64,000 nucleotides of DNA from CALEMW01 sp964343835. Lineage in GTDB: Bacteria; Krumholzibacteriota; Krumholzibacteriia; LZORAL124-64-63. The position numbers and the translations under genes are program-made. Shown piece after piece: positions 53,573 through 61,532 of the stretch (position 1 is its first letter; every line of letters starts with the position of its first letter). The notes beneath the pieces are model-generated. The model was not told the DNA's origin. It ran no database searches and was given only the letters and a program-made list of their open reading frames with translations. The DNA lies in the NCBI GenBank assembly GCA_964343835.1, contig CAYFKR010000003.1, forward strand, positions 224,846 through 288,845, read 5' to 3'.

Positions 53573-55126
53573 TTAGGCCCCATGGGCCAGCTTCAGCTCC
53601 TCTGACAGCAACTTGACGCCAGCCGGGCTGAACTCGATGCCCAGGGTCGTGCCGTCGTAGTCGATGGTGTCGATCAGCAGGCTGATAACCCGCTCCTTCT
53701 CCGCTGGGAGGAGCACGTCCCAGATCTCGTCGAACACGGTCAGTGATTCGGCGAGGTCGAAAGGGTCGGGGTGCAGCTGGGCGTGGGACTCGATCTGTGC
53801 CTGGATGTCGGCGACCTGATGGTCGAGCGTCTCGAGCGCGGTTTCGAGTTCGGCGATCCGGCCGGTGATGGAGGTTCCACTCACGGCCCCGTCGGCCAGG
53901 GTCTTCAGCAGTCCCTTGATCTCGTCCTGGGTTGCGGCCCGCTTCTTCGTCGCTCGGGCGAGGTCGGCATCAAGCCGCTCCCGGACCTCTTCGTGGCGAG
54001 TGCGGGCGGCCGCGAGGACCTGGTCCTGCAGGTCCTGGTCACGGCCGACCGTCCGGATCTGGTCCAGGATCAGGCCCTCGAGCTTGAAGGCCGGGACGGA
54101 CGGGCAGGGGCAGGTCTCGTAGCCGTGGCGTTGGGCCGAGCTGCAGACGTAGTACTTGTAGGCCCGGCTGCCCTTGCGCGTCGTGCTGGAGATCCTGGAG
54201 GCCCTGCAGGCACTGCAGGTGACCCGACCCCGGAGGAGGAACCCATATATGTTGCGGGTGGCCGAGCCGCGTGTGCGACGGTTCTCGCCGAGCAGGGACT
54301 GGACCTCCTCGAACAGGTCGGCGGGCACGATTGCATCATGCTGACCGTCGTGGACCTCGTCCCCGCAGCTGATCATGCCGATGTAGATCGGGCTGGTCAG
54401 GAGGCGGCGTAGCGAAGGCTTCGTGAACGCCCCTCCGCCACGCTGGTGACCACCTCGGGTGGTCCAGCACTTCAGGGTCAGGCCGCGCTGTGCGAGAAAG
54501 GTGCAGGTCTTCTGGAGGGATTTCAGTCGCAGGTAGTGCCGATAGATCTCCAGGACCTGCTCGGCCTCGGCGACGTTGACGATGAGACTCCCGCCCTGGG
54601 GGTGGACGTCGTAGCCGAGCGGAGGAGACCCTCCGGTCCAGTATCCCTTGCGGCGGGCGGCGCGGATCTTGTCACGGGTACGGTCGGCGATGGTCTCGCG
54701 CTCGAACTGGGCGAAGCTCAGCAGGATGTTCAGCATCAGACGTCCGGTCGTATCCCCCGTGTTGAACGGCTGGGTGACTGACGCCAGGGTCACATCGTGG
54801 GCGTCGAAGATCTCGATCAGCTTTACGAAGTCCGCGAGGGAGCGGGATAAACGGTCCAGCTTGTAGACCACCACACGGTCGACCAGCTCGGCCTCGATGT
54901 CGGCGATCAACCTATTGAGGCCGGGGCGATCGAGGGTTGCGCCAGACACGCCGACGTCGCTGTACGGCTCCGGTATGCTGACGCACCCCTCGGTCTTCAG
55001 GCTAGTAATGCTGGCCTCGCAGGCCTCGTCCTGGTTCTTGACGGACGTGAATTCACCGTGGTCCTGGCCGACGGTGGACACGCGCAGGTACTTGGCGCAG
55101 CGGATGGTGTCAGTGCGACTGGTCAT
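53573..55126 (-). CDS. Large serine recombinase
   Basis: 517 residues. The resolvase domain has the catalytic Ser17 in KYLRVSTVGQ and YKLDRLSRSLADF; then come the recombinase domain, a zinc beta-ribbon (RVTCSACRASRISSTTRKG, with later CP-type Cys) and a coiled-coil. It would integrate or excise the island or a part of it. It follows a 70-residue gene by a 17-bp overlap. No attachment core can be read with confidence near it. Confidence 0.95.
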   Translation of the reverse strand: MTSRTDTIRCAKYLRVSTVGQDHGEFTSVKNQDEACEASITSLKTEGCVSIPEPYSDVGVSGATLDRPGLNRLIADIEAELVDRVVVYKLDRLSRSLADFVKLIEIFDAHDVTLASVTQPFNTGDTTGRLMLNILLSFAQFERETIADRTRDKIRAARRKGYWTGGSPPLGYDVHPQGGSLIVNVAEAEQVLEIYRHYLRLKSLQKTCTFLAQRGLTLKCWTTRGGHQRGGGAFTKPSLRRLLTSPIYIGMISCGDEVHDGQHDAIVPADLFEEVQSLLGENRRTRGSATRNIYGFLLRGRVTCSACRASRISSTTRKGSRAYKYYVCSSAQRHGYETCPCPSVPAFKLEGLILDQIRTVGRDQDLQDQVLAAARTRHEEVRERLDADLARATKKRAATQDEIKGLLKTLADGAVSGTSITGRIAELETALETLDHQVADIQAQIESHAQLHPDPFDLAESLTVFDEIWDVLLPAEKERVISLLIDTIDYDGTTLGIEFSPAGVKLLSEELKLAHGA

Positions 55127-55322
55127 CGATGCTGTCCGTGGACGGCATATCGGAGTGCTGCACGTCGTGGACGCTGGGCGTCCCGATCACCTCGTAGATC
55201 CAGTCAACTTTGCGATGCATCAGCATCATCATGCTGTGGATCTCACTCACCTTCTCGAGGGTTTCGTCCAAGATCAGCTCAAGGGGGCGGCGTTTCTGTT
55301 CTGTGGCACAGTCGGAAGTCAT
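55110..55322 (-). CDS. Short unknown protein overlapping the recombinase start
   Basis: 70 residues, mostly one helix with a Met/His cluster (EIHSMMMLMHRKVDWIYEV). It overlaps the recombinase start by 17 bp and begins in an ATGA overlap with the DUF2924 gene, so it is part of the coupled operon. No family known. Confidence 0.5.
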   Translation of the reverse strand: MTSDCATEQKRRPLELILDETLEKVSEIHSMMMLMHRKVDWIYEVIGTPSVHDVQHSDMPSTDSIDDQSH

Positions 55323-55798
55323 CGTTCAGCTCCTTGATTCAAGTTGAAGAATGCGAAGCCGTTCCAGTTCATGCCCGCGACCTCGCGGGCTATCGAGGTC
55401 AGCGACCGGTAGGGGCGGCCGCCGTACTCGAATCCCTTCTCCAGGACCGTCACGTTGATCGTGTGGCCCTGGAACATCCTGCTGATGGTCGTGCCCGGTG
55501 GAGGAAGCCGGGGGTCGCGCTCGGGGCGCGGCCTCGGCGTCGGTTTCCGCTTCGCCCCGGGGAACCACTTCGACGGCGGCCGCTGACCGATCTCTTCTCG
55601 GTACTCCTGGACCGCCACCTGCTCCTGCGGTGATAACTGGTCGAGTTGGAGCTGCAGGGCGAGCCGCCGCCAGAGCCGGGTGCGGCTCCGATGGCTCGGC
55701 GGCTCTCCGAACACGCGCTCCCATTCGTCCCGCAGGTCGGCCAGCGGCATCGCCTGCAGCCGCTTCACCTGGGCCACGATGGACGGGCCTTCCGTCAC
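55319..55798 (-). CDS. DUF2924-family protein
   Basis: 159 residues. MPLADLRDEWERVFGEPPSH and the C-terminal TVLEKGFEYGGRPYRSLTSI define the DUF2924 family, which is tightly linked to serine recombinases. It is thought to help in recombination or DNA binding, but no activity is proven. Coupled to its neighbours on both sides. Confidence 0.85.
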   Translation of the reverse strand: MTEGPSIVAQVKRLQAMPLADLRDEWERVFGEPPSHRSRTRLWRRLALQLQLDQLSPQEQVAVQEYREEIGQRPPSKWFPGAKRKPTPRPRPERDPRLPPPGTTISRMFQGHTINVTVLEKGFEYGGRPYRSLTSIAREVAGMNWNGFAFFNLNQGAER

Positions 55799-56115
55799 GT
55801 CGTGGCCTCCTCGGCGTCCGGGCTCGTGGTCAGCTTGAAGAAGACCGGGCCGCTGATCTGGTAGCCGACGATGTGCCGCGCCAGGCCGGACAGGCTGCGG
55901 TAGACCTCGCCCTCGTACTCGAAGCCGGTCTCCAGCACCTTCACCTCGATGTCCCGGCCCTTGTACTTGCGCATCAGGATGCTGCCGATCTTCGGCAGGC
56001 GCGGGTCGAGCTGCGGCTGGGGGGCCTGCTCAGTCGCACCGACCTTATCCTTGGCGGTCCGCCTCACCTTCGTGGTGACCTTCGACTTCTTGCGGGGCGT
56101 CTTCTTGGTGGCCAT
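55795..56115 (-). CDS. Short DUF2924-like protein
   Basis: 106 residues. A basic N-terminal tail (ATKKTPRKKSKVTTKVRRTA) precedes a region that matches the C-terminal half of DUF2924 (EVKVLETGFEYEGEVYRSLS). It is thus a second, truncated relative of the gene just downstream, with a nucleic-acid-binding tail. AAGGAG lies 7 bp upstream of ATG 56115. First gene of the recombinase operon. Confidence 0.7.
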   Translation of the reverse strand: MATKKTPRKKSKVTTKVRRTAKDKVGATEQAPQPQLDPRLPKIGSILMRKYKGRDIEVKVLETGFEYEGEVYRSLSGLARHIVGYQISGPVFFKLTTSPDAEEATT

Positions 56116-56341
56116 GATGATCTCCTTCTGTGGCAATGGGTTAGGGTCTGCTGACGCTGTACTCATGGCTCTACATCGCCCTGATAGCAAGGCCCCCGAT
56201 CCTGTATCTGGCTCACTCCAGTTCGCTGTATCTGCTTATCGTGATGGGTCTTATCGGAACGACGTTTCAGCAGCCGCAGGTAGCCGTCGGCGAGGATCTC
56301 CCCGATCTCCCGGATGGCCTCGCTGCTGTCCGTCATCCGCT

Positions 56342-56671
56342 TCACCGAGGCGCATCTCCTTCGTCCGGGGTCGATGTTGCGGTCCGCGCCAGGGCAGCGA
56401 GACGAGCCAGCACGGCGTCCTGAACGGCACGGGCAGCCTCTACGCTGATTGGGTTGTGGTAGTGGTAGCGGTCGCCGTTGGCCGTCCGCTTCGCCGGGTA
56501 GGTCAGGAACAGGCTGCCGTCGCGGGAGCGGCGGATGGCGATGTTGTCCAGCTTGACCACACCGGCGATGACACAGGATGCCCAGGCGACGAGACCATCT
56601 GTACCGCCCTGAACTATGCGGATACCGATGTTCGAAACGAGGTCTGGCCTGAATCTCCCTCTGTCGTTCAT
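56342..56671 (-). CDS. SpoVG-like phage protein
   Basis: 109 residues. NIGIRIVQGGTDGLVAWASC and later AIRRSRDGSLFLTYPAKRTA, ending with a PISVEAARAVQDAVLARL helix, match the SpoVG fold (beta sheet and C-terminal helix) common in phages and plasmids. GAGGAG lies 7 bp before ATG 56671. SpoVG proteins bind DNA or RNA. A longer frame over the same region is spurious. Confidence 0.65.
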   Translation of the reverse strand: MNDRGRFRPDLVSNIGIRIVQGGTDGLVAWASCVIAGVVKLDNIAIRRSRDGSLFLTYPAKRTANGDRYHYHNPISVEAARAVQDAVLARLAALARTATSTPDEGDAPR

Positions 56672-56775
56672 GTTGGCTCCTCATGCAGGTATGTGCTGGT
56701 AGCACTACCTCGTTACTCCGATATTAAAAGACTCTTACTCCCCTATAAGCCCTCTTGACGTTGCCGTAGACGTAG

Positions 56776-57405
56776 TCAGTTTCCGTCTGCAGGTTTGTCG
56801 CACCTGCGGCCACGCAAGAGCCTGATGTGCGAACGCGTTACATCGGGATTCGGGTCTACGGGGGGTGCGTCACTGGAGGGACACGGATGCGCCATCGGTA
56901 CGTCTTCAGGGCGACGCTCAGAGTCGTTGACCGTGATGTCCATCCAAGTGGCCGACGCTGTTTTCCAGACGGAGAGCGCGTCTTCGGGTGTACTGACGAC
57001 CCACCAAGAAGGGGAGAAGACCCTCAGCTGATCGCTGCCGGTTCCTTGGCACAAGATGAGGCCGGCTTGTTCCAGCCTCCGTATCGCTCTCTGGTAGGTG
57101 CGGACGCTCTTCTTTTTCCCCTTCTGGGAGAGCATGCGGGGTATGAGAGGTATCCGGTCCCGGAGGCCGCGCAGCTTATCGTTCTTGTGCCAGCCCTTGC
57201 CCCGGATCACGACCCGCTCGAGCATGTCGAGGAGTTCGACTTCAGCTTCTCGCAGCTCTTCGAGTGGGAACTCCGCGACCGTCGCTAACACTCGCCACGG
57301 CTCCGTGGTGAAGCTGCGCACGAGCAGATCTTGAGAACGTCGGCTCTCATGAGACTCTGTGGCCGGAAGTTGAGAGGGAAGTCTTGTTCGACAGGGGTCT
57401 GGCAA
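56776..57405 (-). CDS. Unknown island protein with winged-helix style
   Basis: 209 residues from a TTG start with GGAG 7 bp upstream. A middle part, KSVRTYQRAIRRLEQAGLIL, looks like a winged-helix recognition helix and wing, suggesting a DNA-binding or replication-linked protein, and a Trp-rich part follows (FSPSWWVVSTPEDALSVW). No named family. The start is not certain. Confidence 0.45.
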   Translation of the reverse strand: MPDPCRTRLPSQLPATESHESRRSQDLLVRSFTTEPWRVLATVAEFPLEELREAEVELLDMLERVVIRGKGWHKNDKLRGLRDRIPLIPRMLSQKGKKKSVRTYQRAIRRLEQAGLILCQGTGSDQLRVFSPSWWVVSTPEDALSVWKTASATWMDITVNDSERRPEDVPMAHPCPSSDAPPVDPNPDVTRSHIRLLRGRRCDKPADGN

Positions 57406-57529
57406 CTCATCACTCCACGTAGCGAGACGAGGATCATGCGCGATGAGTCACGGATAAAGTATCTGGGGAAGGGCTACAATCTGGCTAAAGTATGATTCTC
57501 GCTTGAGCGGCGATTATCCACCTATTACA

Positions 57530-58342
57530 TCAGCTGAAATCGGCGCGGAAATGTCTGTCTGGAGGGCTCCAACTGTCTGGAGCAGAAGGCTGTACAAAAC
57601 TCATGGTGCGACGCCGCGGACCAGGGCTGTTTTTTTCGCCATCCCACTTCCAGGCTTCCAAGTAGCCCGTATCTACCTTCCCGACGTGTTGGTTGACGGC
57701 GTCGACGGAGGTGAGTTGTCCCCCTTGATAGCAGATGGAGGTGATCGTCCACTTGTTCGGCGGCTCCGATTCCAGCCTCTCCTTTCGATAGCGCGATGAT
57801 TCCCTGGCCCACTTCATCAGCGTGTTTGGGGTAGGGTCGGCGTACTTGGCTCCCCATGGCTCCGTAGGAGCTGATCGGCGAGAGAATCCACGGTCCAGGT
57901 CCTCGATGAGGAGCCACTCCTTCATCGTATTCAGCCAGCTGAACTTCGGGCGGCCAAGCTCGAGGAACTCGGAGGATTCTCGCAGTTGTCGGGCCTTGGT
58001 CTGCAGTGCATATGCTATTTCGGCCCTGTAGTGGTATCGGTTGGGAAGGAGGAGCCGACGGATCCAGTGGTCTATGAATTTTGAGGGCTTAATCCGGCCA
58101 CCTACGAGGTACCAGTGCCAGTAGTTCTCGTGTTTGAAATGCCACGCAAACGTGTGCAGGTCCTTGAATCGGAACCCAGGTAAATAGTCCGTATGGATGT
58201 GCCGCTCGACGGACTTCCTGATATGGACCATAAGGTCGCGGTTCCTGACAATCTCGTCGATGTTGACATACTTCTGAGCGTCATCGCCGACAGCTGATCC
58301 GAATGCTCGAAAGGCGTTTAGTAAGCGGACGCCGTCATCCAT
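57530..58342 (-). CDS. Unknown island protein
   Basis: 270 residues, rich in Trp, Tyr and His (KHENYWHWYLVGGRIKPSKF) and helical at the centre. No recognised domain. It lies alone before a divergent promoter. Codon use is less GC rich than the chromosome, and protein-like amino-acid content supports it being real. Confidence 0.45.
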   Translation of the reverse strand: MDDGVRLLNAFRAFGSAVGDDAQKYVNIDEIVRNRDLMVHIRKSVERHIHTDYLPGFRFKDLHTFAWHFKHENYWHWYLVGGRIKPSKFIDHWIRRLLLPNRYHYRAEIAYALQTKARQLRESSEFLELGRPKFSWLNTMKEWLLIEDLDRGFSRRSAPTEPWGAKYADPTPNTLMKWARESSRYRKERLESEPPNKWTITSICYQGGQLTSVDAVNQHVGKVDTGYLEAWKWDGEKNSPGPRRRTMSFVQPSAPDSWSPPDRHFRADFS

Positions 58343-58374
58343 ATGGCACCTCGAGGCGGGTCTCTGAAGTCTCG

Positions 58375-58402
58375 TTGACATTCGGTACTACCAGCGTATG
58401 CT
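58375..58402 (+). promoter_or_regulatory. Promoter for the methylase-terminase genes
   Basis: TTGACA-N16-TATGCT, close to the sigma-70 consensus, 120 bp before the methylase start. It lies in the gap between divergent genes. Confidence 0.6.
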
Positions 58403-58521
58403 AAGCGCATTGCACCCGCCTTTCAATCCTCACGCGATTCCATTTAACCCGACTTCAGGTCTTGGCCACCGGGGACAGCAATATGTCCTGGGCGTGGCGT
58501 CACTGTAGCCGGGAGGATGGA

Positions 58522-59829
58522 ATGTCTAACTCGCACTTGGATCTGATGACGATCGCGGTGGCGGATCTCGAACCCGCCCCCTACAACCCCCGCAGCATCT
58601 CTCTCGACGCCCTGTCAGGCCTGCGAGCCAGCGTCGAACGGTTCGGTCTGGTCGAACCTATCGTCTGGAACCGCCGCACCGGCAACGTGGTCGGCGGCCA
58701 CCAGCGGCTGAAGGTGCTGCAGGCCCTCGGCGAGACCGAGACCCAGGTCGTAGTCGTCGACCTGCCCGAGGTCGAGGAGAAAGCTCTCAACGTGGCCCTG
58801 AACAGCCCGTCGATCGCGGGCGACTTCACTCCGGAGCTACACACCCTGCTGGCGGAGATCGAGGCGACGATGCCCGATCTGGCCGACCAGCTGCGGTTCG
58901 ATGACCTCGCCGCCGAGATGAAGCACCTGCTCGCGGACCTCGCTCCCGAGGAGGGACTGACATCGCCGGACGACGTGCCGGAGCCTCCGGTGGATCCCGT
59001 CACCCGATCGGGCGACCTGTACGTCCTCGGCGGCCACCGCCTGATCTGCGGCGACAGCATGGATCCCGCGACCCTCACTCGTCTGATGGACGGCCAGCAG
59101 GCCGCCCTGTACATGACCGACCCGCCCTACGGCGTCGGCTACGACGGCACGAACCACCCGCAGAACCAGCGGGACAAGGCGCAGGGCCGAACTCCCGGCG
59201 ACCAGAACCGCGACTGGAGCGACGACTACCAGGACCTCGACGCATGGGATCACTTCGAGGACCAGGGCCAGTTCGAGCAGTTCCTGACCAGCGTGTTCTC
59301 GGCCGCTCGGCCCCATGTCGCTCAGGATGCGGCCTGGTACTGCTGGCATGCATCCGCGACCACCGACAGCTTCCGTAAGGCCTGGGTCGAGGCCGGGATC
59401 CGCTACCACCAGACGATCACCTGGGTCAAGCCGACCCACGTCCTCGGCTTCGCGATGTGGAACTATCGCAGCGAGCCGTGTCTGATGGGCTGGCAACAGG
59501 GCCATAAGCCGCCGGTCTATCAGGTCGCCGACGAGACGTCCAACGTCTGGGAGGTCGACTGGGAGGGGAAGGCCCGCTGCACCGATGGGCTGCACCCCAC
59601 CCAGAAGCCGACCCGCCTGTTCGAGCTGCCGATGCTGAAGCACACGCGTCCCGGAGCGATCTGCCTGGAGACCTTCGCGGGATCGGGCAGCCAGCTGATC
59701 GCCGCCGAGCGGCTCGGTCGCCGGTGCTTCGCCATCGAACTCAACCCTCGGTTCTGCGATGTGATCGTCCAGCGGTGGGAGCTGTTCACCGGCCAGACCG
59801 CCGTGCGGATCGAAGCGGAGGCGGACTGA
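58522..59829 (+). CDS. ParB-like plus DNA methyltransferase, orphan phage type
   Basis: 435 residues. The ParB/Spo0J-like N-terminal domain (YNPRSISLDALSGLRASVER, then GNVVGGHQRLKVLQALGE) is followed by a beta-class amino-methyltransferase: DPPYG (about 199-203) then FAGSG near 385. No restriction gene is coupled, so it is an orphan methylase typical of prophages, probably protecting phage DNA. GGGAGG lies 5 bp before ATG 58522. Its stop overlaps the terminase small-subunit start (TGATG). Confidence 0.9.
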   Translation: MSNSHLDLMTIAVADLEPAPYNPRSISLDALSGLRASVERFGLVEPIVWNRRTGNVVGGHQRLKVLQALGETETQVVVVDLPEVEEKALNVALNSPSIAGDFTPELHTLLAEIEATMPDLADQLRFDDLAAEMKHLLADLAPEEGLTSPDDVPEPPVDPVTRSGDLYVLGGHRLICGDSMDPATLTRLMDGQQAALYMTDPPYGVGYDGTNHPQNQRDKAQGRTPGDQNRDWSDDYQDLDAWDHFEDQGQFEQFLTSVFSAARPHVAQDAAWYCWHASATTDSFRKAWVEAGIRYHQTITWVKPTHVLGFAMWNYRSEPCLMGWQQGHKPPVYQVADETSNVWEVDWEGKARCTDGLHPTQKPTRLFELPMLKHTRPGAICLETFAGSGSQLIAAERLGRRCFAIELNPRFCDVIVQRWELFTGQTAVRIEAEAD

Positions 59830-60395
59830 TGGGAGCCAAGGGGTATCCGATCGAGACCAAGCTCAAGGCCAAGGCCCTGTGGATCGTCGGCAACCTGACC
59901 GACGCGCAGATCGCCGAGCGGCTGGGGATCACGCGACCAGGCACGATCGGGGACTGGCGCAAGGATGAGGGCTGGGAGCGTGAGCGGGAGATCATCCAGA
60001 AGGCGACCGAGGAGAAGGTCGCTGCTGCGATCAGCGAGACGATCTCGGAGATGAACGCCCGGCACCTGAAGGAGTACCAGCTGCTGCAGACCAAGGGGGT
60101 CGCCGCGCTCAAGCGCATGGACCCTCGGACGGCGGCCGAGGCCCAGGCGATGATCGACACCGGTGTTCGGGGTGAGCGTCTGGTGCGTGGGGAGCCGACC
60201 GAGGTCCGCGAAGTCCGTGCCCTGATGCAGGCCAACGTCCAGGTGCTCGAGGTCGTGGTGGCCGACGTGTTGAAGGTGCTGCTGGAGAAGGGTCAGATCG
60301 ATCCGCGAGGGGCGCGGCGGTTTGCCGAGGTGTTCGCTGCGCGGATCAACGAGGCCCCGTTCCAGTACCAGGTCAGCGGCTCGATGAATCCGTAA
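59829..60395 (+). CDS. Probable terminase small subunit
   Basis: 188 residues. It begins with a helix-turn-helix (KALWIVGNLTDAQIAERLGI, then TRPGTIGDWRKDEGW), followed by a long helical body, a layout seen in small terminase subunits that recognise the packaging site. Directly after the methylase and upstream of the large terminase gene on the same strand, with the tyrosine recombinase gene inserted on the opposite strand between them. Confidence 0.65.
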   Translation: MGAKGYPIETKLKAKALWIVGNLTDAQIAERLGITRPGTIGDWRKDEGWEREREIIQKATEEKVAAAISETISEMNARHLKEYQLLQTKGVAALKRMDPRTAAEAQAMIDTGVRGERLVRGEPTEVREVRALMQANVQVLEVVVADVLKVLLEKGQIDPRGARRFAEVFAARINEAPFQYQVSGSMNP

Positions 60396-60545
60396 CGCGA
60401 TCTACGTCAGGCGGTTGTGACGCTGGAGGCTTTCCGTCAAGCACCTGCAAGGATTTGAAGCTGGTCGCGGTTTTCGGAATCGGCCAGAAACTCACGGGAA
60501 AACCACGCTTTGTCACATAGTGAGAGATATATGCCACACAACAGG

Positions 60546-61415
60546 TTACGCCATTCTGGCGATCGCAGACCGCCATCTCTGCGCTTCGACCTGGGCGTAG
60601 ACCTCGGTCGTGGTGACGTGGCTATGCCGAAGGGCTCGCTGGACGAGCCGGATGTCACCGGTCTGGTTGTAGAGCCGCGTGGCGAACGAGTGGCGCAGTG
60701 TGTGGGCGGTGACGGGCTTGTCGATCCCGGCCTCGTGGACCCGAGCGGTGACGATGCGCTGGATCTGGCGGATCGAGAGTCGTCGCCCTCGAGTGGTGAA
60801 CAGCGGCGCATCATACTCGGCGTTCTCGCCGATGTGCGAGGCGAGGATCTGCACCAGCTGCGGGCTGAGCATCACGCGGTCGGGGTCGCCGCCCTTGGGA
60901 CAGCGCAGGATGGCGACGCCAGCGTCGAGGTCGAGGTCGCCGATATCCAGGGCTGCGGTCTCGGCGAGTCGGCACCCGGTCAGCAGCATGAAGCTCACCA
61001 GGGCGTGATCGCGTGGACCAGCAGAGCCACCGAACTCGCTGCCGACCAGCCGGGCGATCTCCCCGGCGTCGAGCACCACCGGCGGCAGCCCTCGCGGTCT
61101 CTGGCACTTGAGGATGCTCGTCGGGTTGCGGTCCACCAGCCACCGAGCTTCACAGAAGGCGAACAGGGCCTTCAGGGCGACCCGATAGCGGTTGATGGTC
61201 GCCTTGGCTCGCCGCATTCCACACGGGCGAAGCTGGACGCCGTCGCTGGTCATGAAACGCTGAAGCAGGGCGGGCGTGACGGCGTTCAGGTCGAGATGAC
61301 CAGCGTACGCCACGAACGCAGCCAGGTCCCGTCGGTAGGCGTTGATGGTATGGGACGATCGCCTCTCGGCTTCGAGGATTCCCAGGTACTGGGAGACGGC
61401 TTCTGGAATGGTCAC
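60546..61415 (-). CDS. Tyrosine recombinase (XerC/D-like integrase)
   Basis: 289 residues. The SAM-like N-terminal domain is followed by a catalytic domain with all active residues: Arg149 (TGCRLAE), Lys174 (CPKGG), His238 and Arg241 (HTLRHSF), His264 and the nucleophile Tyr273 (TTTEVYAQVE). It is compact, like Xer and integron-type recombinases. Located between the two terminase genes on the other strand. Likely substrate is the nested inverted-repeat region just upstream, or the tRNA-Asn site. Confidence 0.93.
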   Translation of the reverse strand: MTIPEAVSQYLGILEAERRSSHTINAYRRDLAAFVAYAGHLDLNAVTPALLQRFMTSDGVQLRPCGMRRAKATINRYRVALKALFAFCEARWLVDRNPTSILKCQRPRGLPPVVLDAGEIARLVGSEFGGSAGPRDHALVSFMLLTGCRLAETAALDIGDLDLDAGVAILRCPKGGDPDRVMLSPQLVQILASHIGENAEYDAPLFTTRGRRLSIRQIQRIVTARVHEAGIDKPVTAHTLRHSFATRLYNQTGDIRLVQRALRHSHVTTTEVYAQVEAQRWRSAIARMA

Positions 61416-61416
61416 G

Positions 61417-61483
61417 ATCGGGTCCTCCCTGGGTATGGTGGTGGTTCAGCACAGCTACCATACCTGCTCGCGGGGGACCCGAT
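61417..61483. repeat. Nested inverted repeats between recombinase and terminase
   Basis: Outer arms ATCGGGTCC (61417-61425) and GGACCCGAT (61475-61483) enclose inner arms GGTATGGT (61432-61439) and ACCATACC (61457-61464). Both pairs are perfect and share nearly the same centre. The structure could be an integrase attachment site, a binding array for the recombinase, or a cruciform. Confidence 0.55.
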
Positions 61484-61532
61484 TGCAAGGGATATCTGAC
61501 GCAATGACAGGGTGTTAACAGGAGGCGCGGCC

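Noticed and set aside
56163..56705. 180-codon minus-strand frame
   Set aside because: It overlaps the SpoVG-like gene in another frame, is Arg/His/Pro-rich and has no ribosome binding site.
60546..61415. Integron integrase
   Set aside because: The extra helix typical of integron integrases is not visible and no cassette array is present; called a general tyrosine recombinase instead.
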